A stretch of DNA of 64,000 nt from Anaerolineae bacterium (GTDB lineage: Bacteria; Chloroflexota; Anaerolineae; Aggregatilineales; Phototrophicaceae): assembly GCA_023382675.1 (NCBI GenBank), contig JAHDWN010000020.1, positions 50,535 through 114,534 of the forward strand, in the 5' to 3' direction. The translations under genes and the position numbers were made by a program. The notes beneath the pieces are model-generated. The model had not been told where the DNA came from, did no database searches, and worked only from the letters and a program-made list of their open reading frames with translations. Positions 35,553 through 44,853 of the stretch are shown here, piece after piece. Position 1 is the first letter of the stretch. Every line of letters begins with the position of its first letter.

Positions 35553-36347
35553 CTACCCGGCGACGCCAGTCGCTTTCTCCATGGCGCGCGGGAACGCCTG
35601 GATGCTGCGCCCGCCGTCGGCATAGATGGTTTGCCCGACGAAGTAGCTGGCGTCGTCACTTGCCATAAACAGGATCGTGCGCGCCATTTCGTCACAGGAT
35701 GCGACGTAGCCGATGGGCAGACGTTCCATCAACTTGTCGTGTTTTTCCTGATTGTGGACGACCCGCTGCATGAGGTCGGTCAGGACAGGGCCTGGCGCGA
35801 CGCAGTTCACGCGGATGCCGTCACCGATCAGCGCCAGCGACATCGCCGTCGTCAGCTGGTTGACGCCGCCCTTGGCCGCGCAGTACGGAATCTGATCCGC
35901 CAGGGCGAGGCGCGCCATGACCGAGGACACGTTGACGATGTAGCCGCCGTCGCCCTGTTTCACCATCACCCGCGCCGCTGCCTGGCTGACGAGGAACGTC
36001 CCTTTCAGATCGACGCTCATCACCCAGTCCCAATCTTCTTCGGTAATATCGAAGAACTCGGCACTGTGATTGACCCCCGCGTTGTTGACCACGATGTCAA
36101 TCCGGCCATAGTGATCGACAGTGGTTTGCACCATCGCGTCCACGTCCGCCTTTTTGGCAACGTCGCACCGCACGAAGATTGCATCGCCGCCTTCGGCCTT
36201 GATGTCGCTCACGACTTTCTCGCCCAGCTCGGTTGAACGCCCGCAAGCGACGACTTTCGCGCCTTCTCTGGCGAAGGCCTTAGCGGTGGCCTCGCCGATG
36301 CCTTTAGTTGCGCCCGTTACAATGGCGACCTTGTCTTTGAATCGCAT
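35553..36347 (-). CDS. Short-chain dehydrogenase/reductase (FabG-like)
   Basis: A 264-residue classical SDR: VTGATKGIG for the cofactor, NNAG in VVNNAGVN, catalytic Ser in VNVSSVMA and YCAAK for Tyr/Lys. C-terminal DDASYFVGQTIYADGG is standard. It likely oxidises or reduces a sugar-derived hydroxyl. AGGAG lies before the ATG. It sits 15 bp after the creatininase-family gene. Confidence 0.9.
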   Translation of the reverse strand: MRFKDKVAIVTGATKGIGEATAKAFAREGAKVVACGRSTELGEKVVSDIKAEGGDAIFVRCDVAKKADVDAMVQTTVDHYGRIDIVVNNAGVNHSAEFFDITEEDWDWVMSVDLKGTFLVSQAAARVMVKQGDGGYIVNVSSVMARLALADQIPYCAAKGGVNQLTTAMSLALIGDGIRVNCVAPGPVLTDLMQRVVHNQEKHDKLMERLPIGYVASCDEMARTILFMASDDASYFVGQTIYADGGRSIQAFPRAMEKATGVAG

Positions 36348-36362
36348 GATGTGCTCCTGCGC

Positions 36363-37175
36363 TTATTTCACAGGCGGCTTTTCACCGGCTGGATACCGCT
36401 TGCGGATGTCTTCGATCAGGTCAGCGACGTGATCGACCAGGCGCGTGACAATCTTCTCGCCTTTTTCGCGGGTGGCCTTGGTCGCATCGCCGATGATGCC
36501 GTTGGTGAGTTCTTTGTATTCGGGACGCGCGAACGTGCCTTCAAAGTGATACATCGTGCCTGGCCGGGGCGCAGCCCCTGGCGCGATAATGAAGCGGCGA
36601 TCCACCAGCGGGTTGCCGCCGCCCTTGCTCGCCTTGCTCATGTCCACCAGGTCGGGGAATAGATACAGCGCGACCGATGTCTCGGCTTCGTCGGCGTGCC
36701 ACATCCAGTCTTCCAGTACATCCTTGTTATCGCGCAGGAAGTCGTACCAGTGCAGCGACAGCGTGAAGTAGCCCTCAAGGCCGAGCTTGTGGACGGCGAC
36801 GATGGTCGACGAGACCTGCCCATGCGCCGAGAGAATGATGAACTTGTTATAGCCGGATACCGCCGCGCCACGAATGATATCCATCACCAGCCCAATGTGG
36901 GTTTCGTAGCTGAGGGGGATATTCCCCGGCATCCCCCAGTGGTGATAGGGATGCGAGCCGTACATCGGGCAGGGCAGGAGCATGACGCCGGTCTTCTTCG
37001 AGATCAGTTCCGCCATGCCAATGGCGTTGAAATCGTCGTCGCCGCACGGGCAATGCGGGCCGTGCTGTTCGATCGCGCCAATCGGGAGGATGGCAATATC
37101 ATCCTGCTTGGCGTGGGCGACAACAGCTTCTGCGGTCATGTTTTGCCACCAAAGGGCTTTGGGTTCGTCAGACAT
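36363..37175 (-). CDS. Creatininase-family protein
   Basis: A 270-residue amidohydrolase-like protein. IAILPIGAIEQHGPHCPCGDDDFNA matches the family's first metal motif (Glu, His and Asp). The second motif, normally GHGGN, is changed to ILSAHGQVSS: the His is kept but the following Glu or Asn positions are not. The family includes creatininase, Fapy deformylases and mycofactocin protease; a role in creatinine breakdown is not supported by context. Strong AAGGAGC ribosome site. In this operon it may hydrolyse a lactone, lactam or amide of the sugar substrate. Confidence 0.85.
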   Translation of the reverse strand: MSDEPKALWWQNMTAEAVVAHAKQDDIAILPIGAIEQHGPHCPCGDDDFNAIGMAELISKKTGVMLLPCPMYGSHPYHHWGMPGNIPLSYETHIGLVMDIIRGAAVSGYNKFIILSAHGQVSSTIVAVHKLGLEGYFTLSLHWYDFLRDNKDVLEDWMWHADEAETSVALYLFPDLVDMSKASKGGGNPLVDRRFIIAPGAAPRPGTMYHFEGTFARPEYKELTNGIIGDATKATREKGEKIVTRLVDHVADLIEDIRKRYPAGEKPPVK

Positions 37176-37279
37176 TTTCTTGCTCCTTTAGATTCTTTCC
37201 GCGAACTTATTGTTTTTCTGTCGCGGAGGAGAGGGGCTGATCCGCTCTCGCTGCCGGACATATCACCGCAATCCTTGAA

Positions 37280-38173
37280 TTACCCGCGCGGGCGTCGCGC
37301 ACGGGCGGCGCGTTCCGTCCCGCCCTCCGGCGGTTGTGGACGGTTGGCATTGATCCACGCTGCTGCGTCCTCGTCGTGGCCGATCAGCAATTCCGCCGCA
37401 CGGATCGTGTTCAATGTCTCCGGTTTCAGCGGGTTGAGAATAGCCGATGTCAGCCCGACGCCGATGCCCATCGCCAGAAACGTTGCGCTGAGCGAATCGC
37501 GTGCTGGCAGCCCGAACGAGATGTTCGATGCGCCGCAGGTGGTGTTCACACGCAGGTCTTGGACGAGACGGCGTGTAATTTGCAGGAAGGTCGCGCCCGA
37601 ACTGGGAACGGCACCGACCGGCATCGCCAGCGGGTCGATGACGACATCTTCCTTGGCAATCCCGTGATCGGCGGCGCGTTCGATGATCTTTCTGGCGACC
37701 GCCAAACGCTGCTCTGGGTCGTGTGAAATCCCGCTTTCGTCGTTGGTGATCCCGATGACCGCCGCGCCGTATTTTTTGACCAGCGGCAGCACTGCTTCCA
37801 GGCGCGCATCTTCACCCGTTACCGAATTGACGAGTGCCTTGCCCTGGTAGGCTTGCAGACCGGCTTCAAGCGCGGCAACCACCGACGAGTCGATAGCAAG
37901 CGGGACATCGACCACCGATTGCACCAGCCGGACGATTTGCGCCAGTACCGCCGGTTCGTCAATCATTGGAATACCGGCGTTGACATCCAGCATGTGTGCG
38001 CCTGCCGCCACCTGCGCCACGGCGTCCGAGACGACGCGGTCGTAGTTGCCTTGAGCGAGTTCGGCGGCAAGCTGTTTGCGCCCGGTGGGGTTGATCCGCT
38101 CGCCAATCATGACGAAGGGGTGATCTAACCCGATGCGCACTTCTTTGGTAGCGGATGTGAGGATCGTTTCCAT
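37280..38173 (-). CDS. Pterin-binding methyltransferase (methyl-corrinoid:tetrahydrofolate MT-II, MtvA/AcsE-like)
   Basis: A 297-residue TIM barrel of the DHPS/MetH pterin-binding family. Signatures are FVMIGERINPTGRKQLAAEL, MLDVNAGIPMIDEP, VPLAIDSSVVAALEAGL, KALVNSVTGE and NTTCGASNISFGLPAR. Enzymes of this length without extra domains transfer methyl groups between corrinoid proteins and tetrahydrofolate. It can take the methyl group from the corrinoid protein encoded downstream and deliver it to folate. The ATG at 38173 is preferred over the TTG at 38206 because AAAGG lies suitably upstream. Confidence 0.92.
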   Translation of the reverse strand: METILTSATKEVRIGLDHPFVMIGERINPTGRKQLAAELAQGNYDRVVSDAVAQVAAGAHMLDVNAGIPMIDEPAVLAQIVRLVQSVVDVPLAIDSSVVAALEAGLQAYQGKALVNSVTGEDARLEAVLPLVKKYGAAVIGITNDESGISHDPEQRLAVARKIIERAADHGIAKEDVVIDPLAMPVGAVPSSGATFLQITRRLVQDLRVNTTCGASNISFGLPARDSLSATFLAMGIGVGLTSAILNPLKPETLNTIRAAELLIGHDEDAAAWINANRPQPPEGGTERAARARRPRG

Positions 38174-38215
38174 CAATAAGGCCTTTGACGCTTCTGTTCC
38201 AATCAATCGTGTCGT

Positions 38216-39280
38216 CTAGGGAGCCGCGAGTGTGTTCGCGACTCCCAGTTCATCGCCTAGGGCTTTCAGTTCGGAGAGCAAGTTTTCTTGCAGCGGAATA
38301 CCTGTCTTGAGGCGTTCTTGCTCTGTCCTGTACTCGATTTCGCCGGGCAGCATCATCGCGCGCGACTCGTCCCACATGGGCGCAGTTTTGATCGTCTGGT
38401 AGAACTCGGCCATGCGCGCCTTCATGTCTTCGAGATCAATGAGGTCTTGCGGGTTGATGACGATCATGAAGTGCCCGGTCAGGCTGGGATCGTCCGGGTA
38501 GTGATACATGCCCTTCATGCCATACTGAAACACGCCGCCGGTGATGAGTCCGGCGAGAATATCGACTACGTAGGACAGGCCGAGGCCTTTGTAGCCACCG
38601 ACCGGCAGCAAAAAGCCTTTGAAGGCCACATCGGGGTCATCGGTGGGGCGACCCTGCGCGTCCGTCGCCCAATCGAGCGGGATCTTTTCGCGATTCTGGC
38701 TGGCGAGGAGCAGCTTGCCCCCGGCGATGCTCGACAGGGAAATGTCAAGCACGAACGGAAATTCCTTGTAGGTGGGGACGGCGAAGGCGATTGGGTTATT
38801 GCCGGTGATCGGCTTGCTGCCACCGGGCGCGACGATATTCGGCACCACGTTGGTCATACAGATGCCGATCAAGCCCTGTTCAGCCGCCATTCGGGCGTAC
38901 AGCCCCGCAGCGCCGAAATGATTGCTGCGGACAACGCCCACCGCGCCGATGCCATACTGTTGTGCCATCTCGATAGCGCGGCGCATGGTATCGCGTGCGA
39001 CGATGAAGCCAGCGCCATCGTCACCGTCCCAGACTTCCAGCGCCAGCCCGCCGCGCAGCTTGTGAACGTTAGGGCTGACGTTGATCGCGCCAGAGCGCAT
39101 CCGTTTGATATAGATGGGGACCCGCAGCGTCCCATGCGAGTCGATGCCCCACAGGTTGGTCTGCACGAGCGCCTGAGCATGAAACGCCGCGTCAACCTCG
39201 TTCAGACCGGCGCGGTGGAACAGTTCAGTCAAGAACGTCTGTAACGCCTCGGCTGGAAGATTGAGCATTTTTTCTGACAC
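38216..39280 (-). CDS. Malate/L-lactate dehydrogenase-type (Ldh2 family) oxidoreductase
   Basis: A 354-residue NAD(P)-dependent dehydrogenase of the Ldh_2 fold. Characteristic stretches are NLWGIDSHGTLRVPIYI (catalytic His), GAVGVVRSNHFGAAGLYARMA and TGNNPIAFAVPT. The family includes malate, ureidoglycolate, 2,3-diketo-L-gulonate and sulfolactate dehydrogenases, all acting on 2-hydroxy or 2-keto acids. The start is a GTG at 39280 with GAAGGGGAA upstream; the ORF-track TTG at 39310 is upstream of that site. A 2-hydroxy acid intermediate in the pathway is implied. Confidence 0.9.
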   Translation of the reverse strand: MSEKMLNLPAEALQTFLTELFHRAGLNEVDAAFHAQALVQTNLWGIDSHGTLRVPIYIKRMRSGAINVSPNVHKLRGGLALEVWDGDDGAGFIVARDTMRRAIEMAQQYGIGAVGVVRSNHFGAAGLYARMAAEQGLIGICMTNVVPNIVAPGGSKPITGNNPIAFAVPTYKEFPFVLDISLSSIAGGKLLLASQNREKIPLDWATDAQGRPTDDPDVAFKGFLLPVGGYKGLGLSYVVDILAGLITGGVFQYGMKGMYHYPDDPSLTGHFMIVINPQDLIDLEDMKARMAEFYQTIKTAPMWDESRAMMLPGEIEYRTEQERLKTGIPLQENLLSELKALGDELGVANTLAAP

Positions 39281-39313
39281 AGGATTTTCCCCTTCAAATT
39301 GAGCGCCCAATAG

Positions 39314-39805
39314 TTATGAAAAAGGAACTTTATCCCGACCCTCAGCCATATTGATCCACGATGATGTGCCCTCCAGCACCCGGTTGACCGGCGGCTGGAT
39401 CAAACGCATTTCGTCTGCATACTCCTGCAAGCTCTGGCTGCGTTCCCAGGCCTGCACCCAGATGCACATCCGCTCCGGGATGACTTCGCAGTGGCCGTTG
39501 GCGCGAACGCCGCCACAGGGGCCGTTGCGCAAATTCTTGGGGCAGGTCATCGGGCAGGTCATGCCGGTGCTGTGAAGAATGCACTGCCCGCACATCTGGC
39601 AGTTGAAGATGTAGCCCTTGACCGCTTTTTCGCCCCAGATCATCACTTTCTCGGTCAGCGCGGGCGCAACCTGTTTGCCCACCGGGTAGAGACGCTCGAA
39701 CAGCGTGAGCGTCAGGCGATAGGCGCGTTCCAGAAAGCGAGTCTGATCCTTGATCCATTCGCTGCCCGGTTTGCGGCGCCCTTCCTTCAGATAACGGGTC
39801 ATCAT
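39314..39805 (-). CDS. MetV-like methylenetetrahydrofolate reductase partner (MTHFR C-terminal domain family)
   Basis: A 163-residue cysteine-rich protein. The centre carries FNCQMCGQCILHSTGMTCPMTCPKNLRNGPCGG, a cluster or zinc-binding pattern found in the MTHFR_C family (MetV of acetogens, which partners MetF). A helical N-terminus precedes it. Its gene overlaps the DUF1638 gene by 4 bp and lies two genes after MetF, matching the MetVF pair of Wood-Ljungdahl-type clusters. It probably helps move electrons to or from methyl-THF oxidation. Confidence 0.87.
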   Translation of the reverse strand: MMTRYLKEGRRKPGSEWIKDQTRFLERAYRLTLTLFERLYPVGKQVAPALTEKVMIWGEKAVKGYIFNCQMCGQCILHSTGMTCPMTCPKNLRNGPCGGVRANGHCEVIPERMCIWVQAWERSQSLQEYADEMRLIQPPVNRVLEGTSSWINMAEGRDKVPFS

Positions 39806-40400
39806 GCACTCCTCACCTGTTCGGGAGCGGCCATCAGTTCGACTAACTGCGCTTCGAGCCGGTGATAGCCGCTGTGCTCGATCTGCAAGGGCAGGCCAAG
39901 GTAATCCGCTGCGGCCTGCGCTTTCTCGATCAGGTGTGTTTCCGGAGACTGCGCAAGATAAATCACGCGGCGGTAATGGCGGAAATAGTCCTGCTTGAGG
40001 TCGGGATGGCGATCCAGCCCCATGTTTTTGACGATGGTGCGATCAAAGGTGCGCACCAGGAAATCGGTCAGGAAGAAGGTGCCCGGCTCTTCGTCCAGCC
40101 ACTGCTGGAAGCGTTCACCACTGTAGAATTCGTAGCAGTGATCCCCCATCAGCCGTGGAATATTGTGCTTTTGCAGCACCCGGTCAAGTGCACCGTAGCT
40201 GCCGCAGTCGCCGAAAACGACGATCACCTGACCGTAAAGCCTGCGCAGTTGGAGCAGACGGGCTTCCACATCCGGGGCGATCCGCTCTGGAAACAGATGA
40301 TGACGAGCGGTGATGCCGATCACGTCCGCGTCCCAGCCGTGCTGCCTGACAAGCTCGAGAACTTCGCGCCCAAGTGCGCCACAGGTGATCAATGCCGTCT

Positions 40401-40404
<4 letters not shown>
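39802..40404 (-). CDS. DUF1638-family protein
   Basis: A 200-residue protein. TALITCGALGREVLELVRQHGW and QVIVVFGDCGSYGALDRVLQKHNIPRLMGDHCYEFY match the DUF1638 family, which recurs beside corrinoid methyltransferases; the family's biochemical role is not established. Conserved cysteines and a GDCG motif suggest metal binding. It overlaps MetF and the MetV-like gene by 4 bp each, indicating coupled translation and a role in the same methyl-transfer unit. Confidence 0.88.
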
Positions 40405-41372
<968 letters not shown>

Positions 41373-41389
41373 CAAGTCCTCGTGGCTTA

Positions 41390-41403
41390 TGAATACGTAT
41401 GCA
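41390..41403. promoter_or_regulatory. LacI-type operator, site 1 (TGAATACGTATGCA)
   Basis: 14-bp palindrome centred on TACGTA, directly downstream of the -10 box of the metF promoter. Matches the consensus TGMATACGTATKCA in full. Confidence 0.8.
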
Positions 41404-41404
41404 A

Positions 41405-41434
41405 AATATACTGCGGCAGGTTCGAGTTTGTCAA
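41405..41434 (-). promoter_or_regulatory. Promoter of the leftward metF/demethylase operon
   Basis: On the minus strand TTGACA (41434-41429), an 18-bp spacer and TATATT (41410-41405). The -10 ends 1 bp before the operator palindrome, so a bound repressor would cover the start point. Confidence 0.75.
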
Positions 41435-41569
41435 TTAGTTGCCAGACATAGTTACATATGTCATGGAAAGCACGTGTGGCATGGGGTTTCAAGTTTTTTG
41501 GGTTGCATGGGGCCAATTGCGTGTTCCTAGTCTCCAAGTGCATTTGTTCTGCACGTAGACTGCGGTTTT

Positions 41570-41598
41570 TTGACAAGGTTAACTGGATAGGGTATAAA
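41570..41598 (+). promoter_or_regulatory. Promoter of the rightward cupin-to-aldolase operon
   Basis: TTGACA (41570-41575), a 17-bp spacer and TATAAA (41593-41598), close to ideal. The operator begins 6 bp after the -10. Confidence 0.8.
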
Positions 41599-41603
41599 TT
41601 TCT

Positions 41604-41617
41604 TGCATACGTATTCA
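41604..41617. promoter_or_regulatory. LacI-type operator, site 2 (TGCATACGTATTCA)
   Basis: 14-bp palindrome at the expected transcription start of the rightward operon. It is the reverse complement of site 1. Confidence 0.8.
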
Positions 41618-41654
41618 GATTTGCCGGGCGAATTCTACTCAGAGAACGGGACCT

Positions 41655-42308
41655 ATGAATAACCATCCGAAATATACAGCGGAAACCATGGCAAAACGTG
41701 TGATGCGGTTTGACGAACTCAAGCACAAAGGTATTCCGCTTATGTTCATCGACAGCATTCTGCCGGGGCACTGGCGTATGAATTATGCCGTGATCGGCGA
41801 TACTGCCAGTGAAAACGCGGATTTCGAGGGGCAGCGTGCCATTACCGATCCGCACAAGTTTCAGATTGGGATGGGCTGGGCACCGCCAGGGTGTGGCCCG
41901 GCATGGCATACCCATGACTACGTAGAACTGTTCTTCATTCTGGAAGGGCGCTGGCGCTATGTTTGGGGCTACGACGAAAATCCAGAAAAACCAGAAGGCG
42001 AGTTCTTGCTGGACAAATGGGATGCGATCTCACTGCCCCCCGGCGTCTGGCGGCGCTTCGAGGTTGTCAGCGACAGCATCGGGTGGTTCTTCGCGGTGCT
42101 TGAGCCCCACGAAGTCTTTGAGGGAAAAGACCCTTACTGGCCGCCGAAAGTCATCCGGCAGGCGGAAGAGGCCGGGTTTGTGGCGGATGAGCAGGGCAAG
42201 ATGGTCAAGCCTGCCAATTATGACCAGCTCAATAATGATCACTACGAACATCTGGTGAAGATGTACCGAGATTTGACCGGCACGAGTATCGAAGACTTCA
42301 GACCATGA
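41655..42308 (+). CDS. Cupin-domain protein
   Basis: A 217-residue single cupin. GWAPPGCGPAWHTHDYVELFFILEGRWRYVWG gives the two-histidine plus Glu metal motif, and DKWDAISLPPGVWRRFEVVSD the second motif. Such proteins are isomerases, epimerases, dioxygenases or sugar binders. First gene of the rightward operon; 14 bp before the MetE-like gene. Possible roles include sugar isomerase; no specific family recognised. Confidence 0.85.
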   Translation: MNNHPKYTAETMAKRVMRFDELKHKGIPLMFIDSILPGHWRMNYAVIGDTASENADFEGQRAITDPHKFQIGMGWAPPGCGPAWHTHDYVELFFILEGRWRYVWGYDENPEKPEGEFLLDKWDAISLPPGVWRRFEVVSDSIGWFFAVLEPHEVFEGKDPYWPPKVIRQAEEAGFVADEQGKMVKPANYDQLNNDHYEHLVKMYRDLTGTSIEDFRP

Positions 42309-42322
42309 CCGGGTGAACGATC

Positions 42323-43471
42323 ATGAAGCAAAGTGTCGACCGCATTTTGACGACGCATGTCGGGAGTCTGCCCCGCCCACAGGACGTGGTCGATCAGCTC
42401 TTCGCCCAGGACAAAGCGGAAGCGTATGATCCAGCGGCCTTCGATGCCACAATGACACGCGCTGTCGCGGACGCCGTTCGCAAGCAGGTCGCCGTCGGCG
42501 TCGATATCGTCAGCGATGGCGAGATGAGCAAGATAAGCTATGCGACCTACATTCGCCACCGCTTGACCGGCTTTGAAATCGCGGAAGTTCCCAGGGCGAC
42601 ACCCAGAGATCTCGACGATTATCCCGCCTATCGTGATCGGATCGCTCAGGAAGGCGGAACGCCGAAATATCATCGCCCGGTCGTGCGCGGCGCAATCAAG
42701 ATTAAAGACCTGACGCCATTGAAAAAGGACATCGAAAACCTGAAGGCGGCTGCCGTGGCTGCCGGTGCTGAAGAAGCGTTCATGAACGCCGCGTCTCCCG
42801 GCGTCATCGCTGTGTTCCAGCCCAACGAATACTATCCATCCGATGAAGCCTACCTGCAAGCGCTTGCCGAAGTCATGAAAGTCGAATACGAGCAGATTGT
42901 CGCGTCCGGCTTGCTGCTCCAGGTAGATTGCCCTGATCTGGCGATGGGCAGGCACATCCGCTTCCGGAATAACGACATTATCACCTTCAAAAAAGCAGCC
43001 CAGCGTCAGGTCGAGGCGCTGAACTATGCCCTCGAAAACGTCCCGGCTGACCGCGTGCGGATGCACCTGTGTTGGGGCAATTACGAAGGGCCGCACCATC
43101 ATGATGTGGATCTGAGCGAGATTCTGGATATTGTCCTCAGCGCCAAACCGCAGGCGATCCAATTCGAGTCCGCCAATCCACGCCATCAACATGAATGGAA
43201 AGTCTGGGCGACGGCCTCCATCCCCGAAGACAAGATCCTGATCCCCGGTGTGCTGGATACTACGACCAATTTCATCGAGCATCCCGAACTGGTTGCAGAA
43301 CGTATCGCACGGTTTGCCGGCATCGTCGGCAGAGAGCGGGTGATCGCCGGGACAGATTGTGGCTTCGGAACCTTCGCGGGTTTCGGCAAAGTGCATCCCG
43401 ATATCGCATACGGCAAGCTGGAATCGCTGCGCGAAGGGGCACGGATGGCTTCTGAACGATTGTGGTCATGA
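42323..43471 (+). CDS. MetE C-terminal-like (cobalamin-independent) methyltransferase
   Basis: A 382-residue TIM barrel of the vitamin B12-independent methionine synthase family, without the MetE N-terminal half. It starts TTHVGSLPRP, and the zinc ligands are visible: His-x-Cys in MHLCWGNYEGPHHHDV, Glu in FESANPRHQHEW and Cys in IAGTDCGFGTFAGF. Stand-alone members act on homocysteine, coenzyme M or other thiols. In this regulon it may move a methyl or alkyl group of the substrate; a housekeeping role in methionine synthesis is less likely given the context. Confidence 0.87.
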   Translation: MKQSVDRILTTHVGSLPRPQDVVDQLFAQDKAEAYDPAAFDATMTRAVADAVRKQVAVGVDIVSDGEMSKISYATYIRHRLTGFEIAEVPRATPRDLDDYPAYRDRIAQEGGTPKYHRPVVRGAIKIKDLTPLKKDIENLKAAAVAAGAEEAFMNAASPGVIAVFQPNEYYPSDEAYLQALAEVMKVEYEQIVASGLLLQVDCPDLAMGRHIRFRNNDIITFKKAAQRQVEALNYALENVPADRVRMHLCWGNYEGPHHHDVDLSEILDIVLSAKPQAIQFESANPRHQHEWKVWATASIPEDKILIPGVLDTTTNFIEHPELVAERIARFAGIVGRERVIAGTDCGFGTFAGFGKVHPDIAYGKLESLREGARMASERLWS

Positions 43472-43533
43472 GGGGGCGTGTAGCCCCTTAACGAGTCAAT
43501 GATGTGCTATTTAGGATTATCAGGAGCAGTGCA

Positions 43534-44835
43534 ATGTCCGTGACATACGTCAAAAAAGGCAAGTCACTGGCTGAACTGGCAGCAGCCGACGCCAAAGTTC
43601 AGGACATAGTCAAGAACATTCTCACCGAAATTCGCGAACGCAAAGATGACGCTGTGCGCGAAATTTCCCAGAAGTTCGATAACTGGAATCCGGATGATTT
43701 TCGCCTGAGCGACGCCCAGATCGCCGAAATCATCAGCACCCTGCCACAGCGCACAATTGATGACATCAAGTTCGCGCAAGAGCAGGTGCGCACCTTCGCT
43801 AAGGCCCAGCTTTCGGGCTTGCGCAATGTCGAGATCGAAACGGTGCCGGGCGTGATCCTGGGTCACAAGAACATCCCGGTCAGCAGCGTTGGCTGTTACA
43901 TTCCCGGTGGGCGCTACCCGATGGTGGCTTCGTCGCATATGAGCGTGCTGACCGCCAAAACCGCCGGTGTCAAACACGTCGTGGCCTGTACCCCGCCGAT
44001 CAAAGGCGAACTTCCGGCGGCGACAATTGCGGCCATGCACTTTGGCGGGGCGGATGCCATCTATATTCTGGGCGGCGTTCAGGCGATGGCTGCGATGGCG
44101 TATGGCGCGGTCGGCATCGAACCTGTGGATATGATTGTCGGCCCTGGCAATGCCTATGTGGCGGAAGCCAAGCGCCAGCTCTTCGGCACCGTCGGCATCG
44201 ATCTGCTTGCTGGCCCGACCGAGATACTCGTGATCGCCGATGACAGCGCCGACGTAGAGATGTGCGCTACCGACCTATTGGGGCAGGCTGAGCATGGCCC
44301 CACGTCCCCGGCGGTGTTGTTGACCAGCAGCCCTGAACTGGCGGAAACGATCGAAGCTGAGATCGCCCGCCAGTTGCAGACGCTGCCGACTGCCGATCTG
44401 GCCGGTACGGCATGGCGCGACTACGGCGAAGTGATTCTGGTCGATACGGATGCGGAGCTGGTGCAGGTTGCCGATGAGATCGCCAGCGAGCATGTCGAGG
44501 TGCTGACCAGAGACCCACAATACTTCCTCGATAACATGACCAATTACGGCGCGCTGTTCCTGGGGCCGGAAACCAATGTCGCTTACGGCGATAAGGTGAT
44601 CGGCACCAACCACACACTCCCCACCGGGAAAGCTGCACGCTACACCGGCGGGTTGTGGGTGGGCAAGTTCATCAAGACTGTGACCTACCAGCGCGTCACC
44701 GAAGAAGCCAGCGTGGTGATCGGCGAATATGGCTCGCGGCTGTGCGAACTCGAAGGCTTTATGGGGCATAAAGAGCAGTGCGATCTGCGGCTGCGCCGTT
44801 ATAAGAAGGAAGCCGTCGCGCCCACCCATCAGTAG
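43534..44835 (+). CDS. Histidinol dehydrogenase-family oxidoreductase 1
   Basis: A 433-residue NAD-dependent enzyme of the HisD family. The catalytic set is intact: Gln/His zinc ligands in [13 protein letters not shown], Glu-His in [10 protein letters not shown], Asp and the [17 protein letters not shown] motif, and a C-terminal ligand His in EGFMGHKEQ. No other histidine gene is present, so it is probably a catabolic alcohol dehydrogenase acting by the same four-electron route, as in 2,3-dihydroxypropanesulfonate dehydrogenase HpsN. Expected product: a carboxylate from a primary alcohol. The ATG at 43534 follows CAGGAGC. Confidence 0.88.
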   Translation: MSVTYVKKGKSLAELAAADAKVQDIVKNILTEIRERKDDAVREISQKFDNWNPDDFRLSDAQIAEIISTLPQRTIDDIKFAQEQVRTFAKAQLSGLRNVEIETVPGVILGHKNIPVSSVGCYIPGGRYPMVASSHMSVLTAKTAGVKHVVACTPPIKGELPAATIAAMHFGGADAIYILGGVQAMAAMAYGAVGIEPVDMIVGPGNAYVAEAKRQLFGTVGIDLLAGPTEILVIADDSADVEMCATDLLGQAEHGPTSPAVLLTSSPELAETIEAEIARQLQTLPTADLAGTAWRDYGEVILVDTDAELVQVADEIASEHVEVLTRDPQYFLDNMTNYGALFLGPETNVAYGDKVIGTNHTLPTGKAARYTGGLWVGKFIKTVTYQRVTEEASVVIGEYGSRLCELEGFMGHKEQCDLRLRRYKKEAVAPTHQ

Positions 44836-44853
44836 GACTAGAGTCAGGCGACG

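Larger units (their letters stand above)
41373..41654. promoter_or_regulatory. Bidirectional control region between the demethylase and kinase/aldolase operons
   Basis: 282 bp without a gene. Each end carries a housekeeping-type promoter whose -10 box is followed at once by the same palindrome. The A/T-rich middle has no other clear motif. It drives 13 genes leftward and nine rightward. Confidence 0.8.

Noticed and set aside
36363-37175. Creatinine degradation
   Set aside because: No creatinase, sarcosine oxidase or related genes; the second metal motif differs.
41458-41658. 66-residue ORF in the control region
   Set aside because: It overlies the rightward promoter and operator; no family and no ribosome site.
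41373-41915. N-terminal extension of MetF in the ORF track (504 residues)
   Set aside because: It runs through both promoters and operators and into the cupin gene; the extra sequence is not MTHFR-like.
43471-43489. AGGGGGCGTGTAGCCCCTT hairpin as a terminator
   Set aside because: Only a short stem with no following T run, inside an operon; at most a minor processing site.
43540-43552. ACATACGTCA near the start of HDH-like 1 as a seventh operator
   Set aside because: It lacks the TACGTA centre, is inside the coding region and is not near a -10 box.
43534-44835. Histidine biosynthesis assignment (hisD)
   Set aside because: No other his gene is nearby, two copies exist, and both lie in an inducible catabolic regulon.
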